The position numbers and the translations under genes are program-made. From contig CAIIXF020000008.1 in assembly GCA_903813345.2 (NCBI GenBank), positions 3,979,341 through 4,043,340 on the forward strand: a stretch of 64,000 bases of DNA, written 5' to 3'. The stretch comes from Owenia fusiformis. Taxonomy: Eukaryota > Annelida > Polychaeta > Sabellida > Oweniidae. Below are positions 1 to 10,987 of this stretch, one piece after another; the first letter of the stretch is position 1; each line of letters begins with the position of its first letter. The notes under the pieces are model-generated. The model saw nothing but the letters and a program-made list of their open reading frames with translations, was not told the origin of the DNA and made no database searches.

Positions 1-61
1 ATTGAACCGCTAAAACAGATGAATATTAAGTTAAAGCGAACTTTCTCCTATACCCACCAAG

Positions 62-307
62 CTATCTGACCCGAACGAGCCACCTGGTGGTGAAACTGGT
101 AACTACCTACTCGCATCTGAGTCATTGCCAGCTTTAGTTGAGCAATTTTCTAGATTGGGTGCCTTCATACAATCTCCTGGAGACCTTCCCATACCCTATA
201 CTCTGGGGTTTGCATCTGGGCTATTAGCGTGGCGATCATCAGGCCGTGGTCAGTTCAGGAACATTTTGCAAATTATGCTTATTTCTCATGGCACACCACA
301 TGTTTAA
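62..307 (+). CDS. possible terminal coding exon or retroelement fragment, unrecognised
   Basis: The frame is open from base 38 and stops at TAA 305-307. A pyrimidine-rich tract ending in AG at 60-61 could be a splice acceptor, which would give a terminal exon of about 81 codons. The peptide is acidic and proline-rich at first (SDPNEPPGGETG) and then more hydrophobic, ending ISHGTPHV. Base composition is richer in G+C than the DNA just downstream, which fits coding origin. I do not recognise the family. It could be the last exon of a gene entering from the left or a piece of a transposable element; nothing here decides between them. Confidence 0.25.
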   Translation, partial: LSDPNEPPGGETGNYLLASESLPALVEQFSRLGAFIQSPGDLPIPYTLGFASGLLAWRSSGRGQFRNILQIMLISHGTPHV

Positions 308-929
308 GTGAGACGATGCTGACATATTTTATTCAAGTAAAAGTGTATAATTCATGATCCATGGCATGGCAACCTCAAGCTTCATTTGGTATGCAAATAA
401 TGATTTTGAATCAAAAATTAAAAAAGTTATAGCATTTTGAAAAAAGCCGAAATCTGTTGCGATACTTTCCCTCCTCCTTTTAGAAAATAAGAACCATTTT
501 CTATAAAAGTACTCTCAGCAAATAAAATCCTCTTACCCTAATTCTCACATACTCCTACTGAATGCTTCCTGTTTTTGACAATGAGTCGTTTGTATTGATT
601 AGTGGGGAATGTTTAATTGTACAAAATATAGATATTAATTTGAATTATTCACACTTTGTGCCCATTTAATAATGATAGATTATTATCCAACCGAAGTTCA
701 TGGATATCAAGAAGTTATCTGTTCATTCATCCAACCATCAATTCATCATTCCCTCCATTTATTTGTTTGTTTGTTTGTTTGTTTTTTTCTGACGATTACT
801 AACACTGGTTGACAGGATGTGTTCACATTTTGAAGGCCTTTGCGTTACTGGCAGAGGAGAAGTATGGGGATACTTTATGTATCACAAGTAACAATATAGG
901 ACATAAATAGCATCATCTGACAATGCCAA
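308..929. other. AT-rich DNA without recognisable gene
   Basis: No coding frame or element ends are visible. A short (TTTG)n run lies at about 762-786. The segment near 520-560 weakly resembles 15390-15440 on the far side of the duplicated locus. Confidence 0.4.
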
Positions 930-2825
930 ATACTTTTCCTAAGTCTTAGTTGCCTTTAACTCATTATTGGGTCGAGGTCTGGGACCCTTCATTTAGCACT
1001 GTGCAGAGTATACATGCAAATGTTAAATAAATGAAGATCAATTCCAAAAACCTACCTCAATGCTTTACCCATGGACTTTACCCAACATTCCACTGTGAAT
1101 TTCAAATGATATATTCACCATGGTATTTTTTATTTGGCTTCATATTTATGATATTTGGATGTCTTTGAAATTTTCTATTTTTTCTAAATGTACATCTAAG
1201 GGAACATTAGACAAAGCATCTACTCCTCATGTCACTATAAGAAGTGAGTCTTAAACATCATGTCATAAATGCTACTTAATACCATTATAGTTACACATTA
1301 CACTAATTTCGAATTGAGACATTAGGGAGTTTTAGCTTGCACATAAAATCGAAACACCAACATATACGTATGACCAATCGCGAATCGCCTATACAAATGC
1401 ATCGCTTAAATATTTTCCGTTCACGTTTAGGTTGTAAAAAAGATTACACGCTTAAACTCCCTAATGAAACAATTTTTTACCATGTACACAAAGAGGTATA
1501 GTGTCACATGTTAATGTTTCTTATTTTCTAATAGATAGAATAATATATTACTGTAAACGTGCTAATGTTAGTCTAACATTAATAACATTAACATTTAATA
1601 GATGCTACTATTTGTGATTTTGTGGAAATCAGAAATTTACAGCTATTAACTTTTGAAGATGATAATCAAGATTAGATATCATTATAAATATCAAATGTTA
1701 ATTTAAATACTAGGAAGACCAAAAATCATTAGCATGTATATTGATAATTCCGAATTCATAGCAACCAATTGCATAGTTATAACATGTGATAAAATACAAA
1801 ATACACTCAGATCAGTGCATACATGTAATGAATGTAATCATAGTGCAGCAATCCAAATAAATACAACTCAGCCATGCTATAATATGATATGTAACTGCTA
1901 TATTTTGAGTGTTTTATATTGCTGTTAATGAATTATATGTATAAACTGACTAATCAAACAAGACACATGTTCATATTATTAGTTCTTCTATAATATGTCT
2001 CTCATGAACGATTTAAATTTTATTTATATAACTGCTATATTTTGAGTGTTTTGTATTGGTGTTAACGAATTATGTATAAACTGATTTAATCAAACAATAC
2101 ACATGTTCTATATGTCTCTCATGAACGATTTATTTATATAACGCTGGGATTTATTAGTAACATTTAATTTATTTCATATCCATGATAAGCAGATATAATT
2201 ACGACTAATTACTAATTGTTATGGTAATTCTAATTAGCCGGAAAACGAAGAACATTGGTTACTTTAGTAAGTCCATCATCATTTTTCACAAATGACAGTT
2301 GAAAGGAACCTGTTCCATATTTAGCATGTGTGACAATGCCACTCCCTCCATGAGCTCTCACAGGATCAGTACTTACAACATGAAGTACAGTTAATCCATC
2401 CATTGAACAACGCTCTGGTGTCTTAATTATGTATTCACCATACCCCAATATATCCCCAGGGTAAAGTGTTTTGTTAAAAGTACCTCCTTCTGTAAGTTCA
2501 TTGTGTATTATCACAGAAAATGCAATTTCAGTTACCTCTGGTGGGTTTCTGTAATAGTGTGCCTTATTTTCCTTTGACTCAATAATCAAGCGATAGGGAC
2601 CTTCTTTTAAATAGATAGTTGTTGGTGAGAATGTGTAATCCCCCAGTGGTACATCCTCTCCATTGTAAATCTGATCATCAGTTACCAAGTGACTTACATC
2701 TATTCCATATCTGATCTTGTAATAGTCAAGTGCATTTCTTCCTAAGGAATAAAGAACATTAATATTTGTATATCTGTTTATTGAACACCTTTTGAAGAGA
2801 GAGAGAGAGTGTACAGGGTGTCAAA
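930..2825. repeat. tandem duplication, compact unit (copy 1)
   Basis: Blocks of this unit recur in the same order downstream: 930-1066 matches 2826-2950, 1276-1308 matches 2952-2984, 1309-1640 matches 7876-8215, and 1641-2812 matches 12995-14045. Similarity by eye is well above 90 percent. The two large insertions that separate these blocks in copy 2 are absent here, so copy 1 preserves both empty sites. About 208 bp of copy 1 (1067-1275) is missing from copy 2; its ends share the short word AATGCT. The unit ends inside a GAGAGA microsatellite, where copy 2 begins. Confidence 0.85.
2230..2812 (-). pseudogene. 5'-truncated copy of the orphan secreted-protein gene
   Basis: The minus-strand frame stays open from the GAGAGA tract near 2812 to the TAG stop at 2230. 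It matches the C-terminal two thirds of the intact gene at 13466-14315, with the same stop and the same C-terminal residues (VLRFPAN). Differences are conservative and few, around ten in the last 150 residues. The signal-peptide region and the first roughly 70 residues are missing, because the duplication breakpoint lies in the microsatellite and copy 2 sequence follows at once. With no start signal or secretory leader, this copy is probably non-functional although it has no internal stop. Its function is unknown. Confidence 0.7.
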
Positions 2826-3119
2826 TACTTTTAAAGTCTTAGTTGCCTTTGACGCATTATTGGGTCGAGGTCTGGGACCATTCACTCAGCATTGTGCAGA
2901 GTATAATGTATAATAAATGACGATCAACTCCAAAAACCTACCTCAATGCTTTAATACCATTATAGTTAAGACACATTACACTAACACCCCAGTCACATTT
3001 GTCGTACGGAGGGCGTGCGTCGACCGCAGATCAATTAAATCAGTGTATTTCTGCGGCGAGCATTGAAAAACTACGCTCGCCTTGCAGCCTCAGTACGGCG
3101 TATCCAGATTTTTCAGAAG

Positions 3120-3430
3120 TACTCGAAGGCAAAGACCGCTTTTACAAACTGGCTTCTTACTTACTACAGAAGCCGGCTTCTGGAGTCACCAAGAAGCCGG
3201 CTTTTAAAAGCCGGCTTCTGAAGGACAACAGAAGCCGGCTTCTGGAGTCACCAAGAAGCCGGATTTTACAAACTGGCTTCTTACGTACTACAGAAGCCGG
3301 CTTCTACAGTCAACAAGAAGCCGGCTTTTAAAAACCGGCTTCTGAAGGACAACAGAAGCCGGCTTCTGGAGTCACCAAGAAGCCGGCTTTTAAAACTGGC
3401 TTCTTACTTACTGACGTACTGCAGAAGATG
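3120..3430. repeat. left GAAGCCGGCTTC minisatellite of the foldback element
   Basis: The 14-bp palindrome AGAAGCCGGCTTCT and near copies recur many times, spaced by short linkers such as GGAGTCACCA and GAAGGACAAC. Each palindrome could form a cruciform. The related array at 7340-7500 lies at the mirror position in the element. Confidence 0.85.
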
Positions 3431-3479
3431 GCTTTTGAATATAGTTTATATTGTCATATTTTTGCAAAACTATACGGGT

Positions 3480-5080
3480 AAATTGAATTCTAAGCATGGA
3501 TATCGATGAATTTGATCACGTTCATCAATTCCAAAAATATTATGCATTGTATTTCTGTTTAATAAAAACGCACCGCTCATTTTTCAAAACTGGCTCCAAT
3601 TTGGAGGTAAAAAATTCGATGAATTAGATCATGTTCACTAAATCAGAACAGATTATGCATTGCATTTCCGTTTTATAAAAACTTGGAGCCAGTTTACAAA
3701 TCAGCTCGCTCCATCTTACACAAGCTATGTAGGGGCAATCTAGCAACTGGGAATCACGGGATACTGTCTCACGATCATTTTTATGTGCATTATGCATCTT
3801 ATTCTCGTATAATTGGCCTGAAAATGAGAAAAAACTGAAAAATACGTTAAAGTGTAACTTATTTCAAGATTCTTTGCAAAAAGTCATTTCAAGCCAAAAC
3901 TTTGAGAGAAAATTCATTTCTAAGTAAAAATATCGATGAATTAGATCACGTTCACTAAATCAGAACAGATTATGCATCGCATTTCCGTTTAATAAAAACG
4001 CACCGCTCATTTCTCAAAACTGGCTCCAATTTGGAGCCAGTCTTCAAATCAGCTCGCACCATTAAACACAAGCTATTAACGGACAATCTAGCCACTCGGA
4101 ATCACGAGATACTGTCTCCCGATCATTTTGATGTGGATTATGCATCTTATTCTCGTATAATCTGCATGAAAATAAGGAAAAACTGAAAAATATGTAAAAT
4201 TATAACGTAATTCAAGATTTTTTGCAAAAAGTCATTTCAAGTCAAAACTATAAGAGAAAATTGAAGTCTAAGTAAAAATATCGATGAATTAGATCATGTT
4301 CACTAAATCAGAACAGATTATGCATTGCATTTCCGTTTTATAAAAACGCACCGCTCATTTTTCAAAACTGGCTCCAACTTGGAGCCAGTTTACAAATCAG
4401 CTCGCTCCATCTTACACAAGCTATGTAGGGGCAATCTAGCAACTGGGAATCACGGGATACTGTCTCACGATCATTTCTATGTGCATTATGCATCTTATTC
4501 TCGTATAATTGGCCTGAAAATGAGAAAAAAACTGAAAAATACGTTAAATTGTAACTTATTTTAAGATTTTTTGCAAAAAGTCATTTCAAGCCCAAACTAT
4601 GAGAGAAAATTCATTTCTAAGTAAAAATATCGATGAATTAGATCACGTTCACTAAATCAGAACAGATTATGCATTGCATTTCCGTTTAATAAAAACGCAC
4701 CGCTGATATTTCAAAACTGGCTCCAATTGGAGCCAGTTTACAAATCAGCTCGCTCCATCTTACACAAGCTATGTAGGGGCAATCTAGCAACTGGGAATCA
4801 CGGGATACTGTCTAACGATCATTTCTATGGGCATTATGCATCTTATTCTCGTATAATTGGCCTGAAAATGAGAAAAAAACTGAAAAAGACGTAAAATTGT
4901 AACTTATTTCAAGGTTTTTTGCAAAAAGTCATTTCAAGCCAAAACTATGAGAGAAAATTCATTTCTCAGTAAAAATATCGATGAATTAGATCACGTTCAC
5001 TAAATCAGAACAGATTATGCATTGCATTTCCGTTAAATAAAAACGCACCGCTCATTTTTCAAAACTGGCTCCAACTTGGA
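3480..5080 (+). repeat. 348-bp satellite array, direct arm
   Basis: Starts of the landmark TATCGATGAA fall at 3931, 4279, 4628 and 4976, giving a period of 348-349 bp. Partial, more diverged units precede these from about 3480. Each unit contains the near-perfect palindrome CTGGCTCCAACTTGGAGCCAG and two ATGCAT words. The array breaks off at 5080, just after CCAACTTGGA, where the reverse orientation begins with no spacer. Confidence 0.9.
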
Positions 5081-7335
5081 AATGAATTTTCTCTCATAGT
5101 TTTGGCTTGAAATGACCTTTGCAAAAAATCTTGAAATATGTTAAAATTTTACGTATTTTTCAGTTTTTTCTCATTTTCATGCAAATTATACAAGAATAAG
5201 ATGCATAATGCACATAAAAATGATCTTGAGACAGTATGACGTGATTCCTAGTTGCTAGATTGTCCCTACATAGCTTGTGTAAGGTGGAGCGAGCTGATTT
5301 GTAAACTGGCTCCAAGTTGGAGCCAGTTTTGAAAAATGAGCGGTGCGTTTTTATTAAACGGAAATGCAATGCATAATCTATTCTGATTTAGTGAACATGA
5401 TCTAATTCATCGATATTTTTACTTACAAATAAATTTTCTCTCATAGTTTTGGCTTGAAATGACTTTTTTCAAAAAATCTTGAAATAAGTTACAATTTTAT
5501 GTATTTTTCACTTTTTTCTCATTTTCATGCAATTTATACGAGAATGAGATGCATAATGCACATAGAAATGATCGTGAGACAGTATCCCGTGATTCCCAGT
5601 TGCTAGATTGTCCCTACATAGCTTGTGTAAGATGGAGCGAGATGATTTGTAAACTGGCTCCAAGTTGGAGCCAGTTTTGAAAAATGAGCGGTGCGTTTTT
5701 ATTAAACGGAAATGCAATGCATATTCTGTTCTGATTTAGTGAACGTGATCTAATTCATCGAAATTTTTACTTAGAAATGAATTTTCTCTCATAGTTTTGG
5801 CTTCAAATGACTTTTTCCAAAAAAATCTTGAAATAAGTTACAATTTAACGTATTTTTCAGTTTTTTTCTCATTTTCATGCAATTTATACGAGAATAAGAT
5901 GCTTAATGCACATAGAAATGATCGTGAGACAGTATCCCGTGATTCCCAGTTGCTAGATTGTCCCTACATAGCTTGTGTAAGATGGAGCGAGCTGATTTGT
6001 AAACTGGCTCCAAGTTGGAGCCAGTTTTGAAAAATGAGCGGTGCGTTTTGATTAAACGGAAATGCAATGCATAATCTGTTCTGATTTACAATTTAGGGAA
6101 CGTGATCTAATTCATCGATATTTTTTACTTACAAATGAATTTTCTCTCATAGTTTTGGCTTGAAATGACTTTTTGCAAAAAAATCTTAAAATAAGTTACA
6201 ATTTTATGTATTTTTCAGTTTTTTCTCATTTTCATGCAAATTATACGAGAATAAGATGCATAATTCACATAGAAATGATCGTGAGACAGTATCCTGTGGT
6301 TCCCAGTTGCTAGATTGTCCCTACATAGCTTGTGTAAGATGGAGCGAGCCTATTTGTAAACTGGCTCCAAGTTGGAGCCAGTTTTGTAAACTGAGCGGTG
6401 CGTTTTTATTAAACGGAAATGCAATGCATAATCTGTTCTGATTTGGTGAACATGATCTAATTCATCGATATTTTTACTTAGAATTGATTTTTCCCTCATT
6501 GTTTTGGCTTGAAATGACTTTTTGCAAAAAATCTTTAAATATATTACAATTTTATGTATTTTTCAGTTTTTTCTCATTTTCATGCAAATTATACTAGAAT
6601 AACATGCATAATGCACATAAAAATAATCGTGAGATAGTATTTCGTGATTCCCAGTTACCAGATTGTACCTACATAGCATTTGTCATTTGGGGCGAGCTGA
6701 TTTGCAAACTGGCTCATAGTTGGAGCCAGTTTTGAAAAGTGAGCGGTGCGTTTTTATTAAACGGAAATGCAATGCATAATCTATTCTGATTTAATGAATG
6801 TGATCTTATTCATCGATATCTGTGCTTAGAATTCAATTTACTGTCATAGTTTTGGCTCGAAATGACTTTTTCCAAAAAATCTTGAAATATGTAATAATTT
6901 TACGTATTTTTCAGTTTTTTCTCCTTTTCATGCAAAATATACGAGAATAAGATGCATAATGCACATAACAATTATCATGAAACAGTATCCCGTGATTCCC
7001 AGTTGCTAGATTGCCCCTACATAGCTTGTGTAAGATGGAGCGAGCTGATTTGCAAACTGGCTCCAAGTTGGAGCCAGTTTTGTAAAATGAGCGATGCGTT
7101 TTTGTCAAACAGAAATACAATGCATAATCTACTCTTATTTAACGAACATGATTTAATTCATCGACATTTTTACTTAGAATTAAATTTCCCCCATAGTTTT
7201 GGTTTGAAATTACTGTTTGCAAAAAATCTTGCAATACTGTATATTACAATTTTACTTATTTTCATTTTTTCTCATTTCCATGCTAATTATACGAGAATAA
7301 GATGCATAATGCACAACAAAATGATTGAGAGAGAG
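5081..7335 (-). repeat. 348-bp satellite array, inverted arm
   Basis: These are the same units as the preceding array in opposite orientation. The landmark TTCATCGATA (or its variants) lies at 5406, 5754, 6111, 6461, 6809 and 7157, so spacing is 348-357 bp. Units become more diverged toward 7300. Short open frames repeated along both arms (MHF-LIKTHRSF- type peptides) follow the unit period and are by-products of the repeat. Confidence 0.9.
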
Positions 7336-7339
7336 AATC

Positions 7340-7500
7340 TGGCTTTTAAAACTGGCTTCTTGGTAACTGCAGAAGCCGGCTTCTGTAAGTCATTCAAAGC
7401 CGGTTTTTAAAAGCAGGCTTTTTGGTGACGCCAGAAACCGGCTTCTGATGTACTGTAGAAGCCGGCTTTAAAAGCCGGCTTTGAAAGCCGGCTTTGTATA
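7340..7500. repeat. right GAAGCCGGCTTC minisatellite of the foldback element
   Basis: Copies of AGAAGCCGGCTTCT and shorter AAAGCCGGCTTT forms are packed here, mirroring the left array. Confidence 0.85.
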
Positions 7501-7872
7501 TTTGCCTTCGACTCTTTCTCAGATTTTTACAGGCCGCAGGGTCGCTGTAGAAATTATAACTCGGAGCTATAATATTTGTTCATTTCTGAGGTCCCCGTAG
7601 AAATCAACTGGCTTATTTGTCAATGTTTCACGATCACTTTTCATATGATATTACATCCTAGCACTATGAATAACATTTATAAATTGTCCTGATGTAAATA
7701 AAATGAAAAAAGTATTATTTATCAACAGAAATTTAAAATTCACCGTGCGACTGCCGTGGAAAATGTGACTGCAAAAGTATGAGAGCGCAGAAATTCTACG
7801 GCGAGCGTAGAAAAGCTAGTGGCCACAGAAATGATAGACCGCACGGCGGCCGTGGGAAATGTGACGGGGGTG
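7501..7872. repeat. right terminal region of the foldback element
   Basis: This CpG-bearing stretch carries two direct copies of a word close to CCGTGGRAAATGTGAC (about 7754-7771 and 7848-7865). The second forms the terminal inverted repeat. The matching left region is 2985-3119. Confidence 0.6.
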
Positions 7873-8215
7873 TAACGTCAAATTGAGACATTGAGGAGTT
7901 TAAGCTTGCACATAAAATCGAAACACCAACATATACGTATGACCAATCGCGAATCGCCTTTACAAATGCATCGCTTAAATATTTTCCGTTCATGTTTGTT
8001 TAGGTTGTAAAAAAGATTACATGCTTAAACTCTCTAATGAAACAATTTTTTACCATGTACACAAAGACGTATAGTGTCACATGTTAATGTTTCTTATTTT
8101 CTAATAGATAGAATAATATATTACTGTAAACTTGCTAGTGTTAGTCTAACATTAATAACATTAACATCTAATAGATGCTACTATTTGTGATTTTGTGGAA
8201 ATCAGACATTTACAG

Positions 8216-9737
8216 ACGTGTCGCAAAAAGGTCGCGCACGCATTGTTAAACATTTTCGCTTTTTAACACCACAGAATGTGACGTTTTTTGAGAAAAATGT
8301 ACACATATGGAAATCCGTTCGTCCTCCACATTTGCCTCTATGTCTCAAAATATTTAAGGCGAATAACTCTGATATCGTATATGTATTAACAATGGGATAG
8401 GAGCATCATAAAACACGAATCAATTGACATTTTAGATGAAATAAATATACGTGTTGCTGTGCTTGAAAATAGGCGAATGGCGTAAATTAGCCCATTTTTA
8501 ATGAATTTTGAAAACCTTTCGTCCTCCACTTTTCCACATACAACAGAAAACACATACTTTTGTGAACAAAATCAACTATTTATTAATAAACTAGAGTTAA
8601 AGAGCAAAATAATCATGTATGATTTATTAAAAATTGATCTCGTATTTTTTGTTTAATGTACACCTGAAAAGTTGTCGCTGTCAACAGATTTTTCAAACTC
8701 TATGACGTCACAATATGGGACGCTTACTAAAATTCATCCTATGAAATAAAACGTCATCTACCTTTATCAAGACAAAAATAAATATAATAGTCATATATTG
8801 TTTGAGTTATGAGCGTTTAAAGACGAAAAATAATTCAAAATGTAACGTGTCAACAGGGGATATTTGCCAGATGTTTTGGTAAAAAACTCTTTTTTAAAAA
8901 AGAACGCGCAAGAATCGTGAACGAAGTGTAGTTGATCCAAAAACTTCATCGAAACAGCTTTAAAATGATATATTACTCTAATTAGAATATTATCTTATAA
9001 TCCAGGGAATCAAAGTTATAAAGGTATATGGAGAATTGTGCAGCCAATGATGATTGACTTTATACATGAGAAAGTTACCTGAAAATGACCAAGTCCTACT
9101 TAAATAGAGTAAACACCAAAAACTGTAATTTCAAGAGCTTTGAAATCTTCAGAGAACATAAGTTGCATATACAGCAACTACTTCAAGTTATTTGGAAGTT
9201 CTACTTCAACAAAGTGTCTAGTATTTACAGAAAAGTTGACTTTTTGACATCAAAACCAGCAATTTCTCGGAAACCGGGCGAACTTGGGAAATGGCGATGA
9301 TAGGTCAAATAGGCATTATGGATATGCATAAAATGAATGTGGATATGACTCAATCCGAATAGCAGTTTTAATTTGTGCGGCCAATTTTGACGGACGGACG
9401 GAGGGACCAACGGACGGACGGACGCCTGGTCGATCCCATAGGCTCACTGTGTGAGCCACAACTTGACCACATGTTTTTTATCATTGTTATGTTTGTGTGT
9501 CAAGATCCTCCTGGTTATGAAGGAGCATCAATCAACATCGAGTCTTGACACGTAAAACATAAATTGATAGCTTGAAAATATGTTAAAGTATTGATAAATA
9601 ATGATCTTATCAAGAAATGACAATACTAAACTGGACATGTTAACTCGAGTTCGTTGATATTTAGCATTCACGTTGAACCAGTTCTTGAAGTGGTTCTAAA
9701 TAAGCGGTATTCAATCTAAACGCCATCAGTCAGTTAA
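8216..9737. other. left part of the composite insertion, no gene recognised
   Basis: The phrase TTCGTCCTCCAC occurs twice, near 8310 and 8518, which suggests internal duplication. A GGAC-rich microsatellite and a short hairpin lie at 9390-9457. No convincing coding frame is present. Confidence 0.4.
9390..9457. repeat. (GGAC)n run followed by a hairpin
   Basis: Repeated CGGA/GGAC units run from 9390 to about 9424. They are followed by GGCTCAC at 9441-9447 and its exact reverse complement GTGAGCC at 9451-9457, with a 3-base loop. This combination looks like the end module of a dispersed repeat, but I cannot name one. Confidence 0.5.
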
Positions 9738-10819
9738 ATCAAGAAGTTTGATGATGCGCTGGGTCTTTTGGGAGGATTTGGACGATTTCAGATATTGGTA
9801 ATGGTAGTCTGGAACATATTCTCTTCGGGAAGTAGCTGGCAATATACCCTTACTGTTTTTATCGCAAATAGAATGGACCATTGGTGTAAGGTTCCTGAGT
9901 TGCAACATTTGAATGAAACCATGCAGAAGTTAATCGCTATTCCTCAAACAATTGACCCTCTGGGAGGTATAGTATACAAACAATGTAGTATGTTCAACTT
10001 TAACTACAGCGCAATCAATTTCACTGATCCTGTCACGATCGAAACATGGGTAGGCAATGGAACAACTGCTGAAATCGCTTGTAACCATGGATGGGTGTTT
10101 GATAGGTCTGTGCGTGAATCATCGGCTGTAAGCGAATTTGGACTTATTTGTGGAAAAATGACTGGATGTATACGCTTCCTGCCACATTTCAGATGCTTGG
10201 ACTTTTAGTCGGAGCGTTCCTCTCTGGGCTTATCTCAGACAGGTTTGGAAGAAGGCGAACTGTCCTGGGTATGTTAGTTTGCTCAATCGGTGCCATTCTC
10301 GGTGGAGCTTTTTCAGAAAATTTCATACTGTTCTTAGTGATGCGTTTCCTTTCTCTTTTGGCGTTGACCACGACAGCGGCCCTATGTGGTTTGTTACTCA
10401 TAGGCGTCGTGTTTAGAGTAATGTATCTGTACAGTGGAGAAATATTCCCTACTCCTGCGAGGAATGTTGGTATTGGTAGCGGCTCCAGCTTTGGAAGGGT
10501 GGGAGGCCTAATTAGTCCAAACATCCCTCTACTTGGACGCATTTGGTATGGGTTACCGTATTTGGTTTTGGGAGTATTTCCTTTGATAGCAGCTTCACTG
10601 GCATTCCTTCTTCCAGAAACGAAAGATAAGCGGCTGGCGGAGACGTTCATAGAGGCAGAGCTATTCGGTACTGGGAAGATGGATGACAAACTAGATCGTG
10701 AGCGAGATGTTGAGAGAAGTAACACAAGCGTCACTGTGCCATTAAACGATTTAACGGCTAAAAAATCAGACGACGGGCGAGATTTTGAGCAAAATGGCCA
10801 AGACAATGGAGAAAAATAA
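9738..10819 (+). pseudogene. intronless SLC22-type organic ion transporter pseudogene
   Basis: The translation follows the SLC22 branch of the major facilitator superfamily, whose members move organic cations or anions across the plasma membrane. The expected order is visible: FDDALGLLGGFGRFQ at the N-terminus, first membrane segment, a large Cys-rich extracellular loop with four N-glycosylation sequons, CGK-DWMYTLPATFQMLGLLVG, the MFS signature GLISDRFGRRRT, then YSGEIFPTPARNVGIG and the final helices. Three defects are seen. The codon expected to be the start reads ATC (9738-9740) right after a TAA. One A is missing from the run at about 10153-10158, shifting the frame. About 200 residues (roughly membrane segments 4-9) are absent between FLVMRFLS and LALTTTAALCG. 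Family genes are usually interrupted by introns, so the intronless form suggests a processed copy. No poly(A) tail is visible. Confidence 0.85.
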
Positions 10820-10987
10820 GAAAACAAATCAGCTGATAACAATTTGAAATTCGAAACATTTTGATAATCTTCATGAACTCACCATCTCACGGTGGTGTTT
10901 ATATAATTTCGTATAATCGTTTTGTTTACATTAAAGGTTGAGTAAATAGTGCAGAGACGTATCCAACGATCATGGACCTGGTGTCTT

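Larger units (their letters stand above)
2985..7872. mobile_element. foldback-type DNA transposon, non-autonomous, 4.9 kb
   Basis: The ends are inverted repeats: the left begins CACCCCAGTCACATTT and the reverse complement of the right end begins CACCCCCGTCACATTT. The resemblance continues imperfectly inward for over 100 bp. TAA flanks the element on both sides (2982-2984 and 7873-7875), and the paralogous empty site near 1304-1320 carries a single TAA, so a 3-bp target duplication is well supported. Inside, the order is minisatellite, satellite array, inverted satellite array, minisatellite, so the whole element is one large imperfect palindrome. No transposase is present. A 3-bp TWA target fits PIF/Harbinger, but the ends alone do not prove that superfamily. 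Confidence 0.8.

Noticed and set aside
2999-3331. 110-codon frame rich in KPASGVTKKPAFKSRLL-like units
   Set aside because: It is a translation of the GAAGCCGGCTTC minisatellite and the TIR.
4325-7410. Repeated open frames encoding MHF-IKTHRSFFKTGSNLEP-type peptides on both strands
   Set aside because: They track the 348-bp satellite unit in both orientations and have no independent coding signal.
10189-10842. 217-codon minus-strand frame
   Set aside because: It is the antisense shadow of the SLC22 pseudogene, whose plus-strand frame has clear family motifs.
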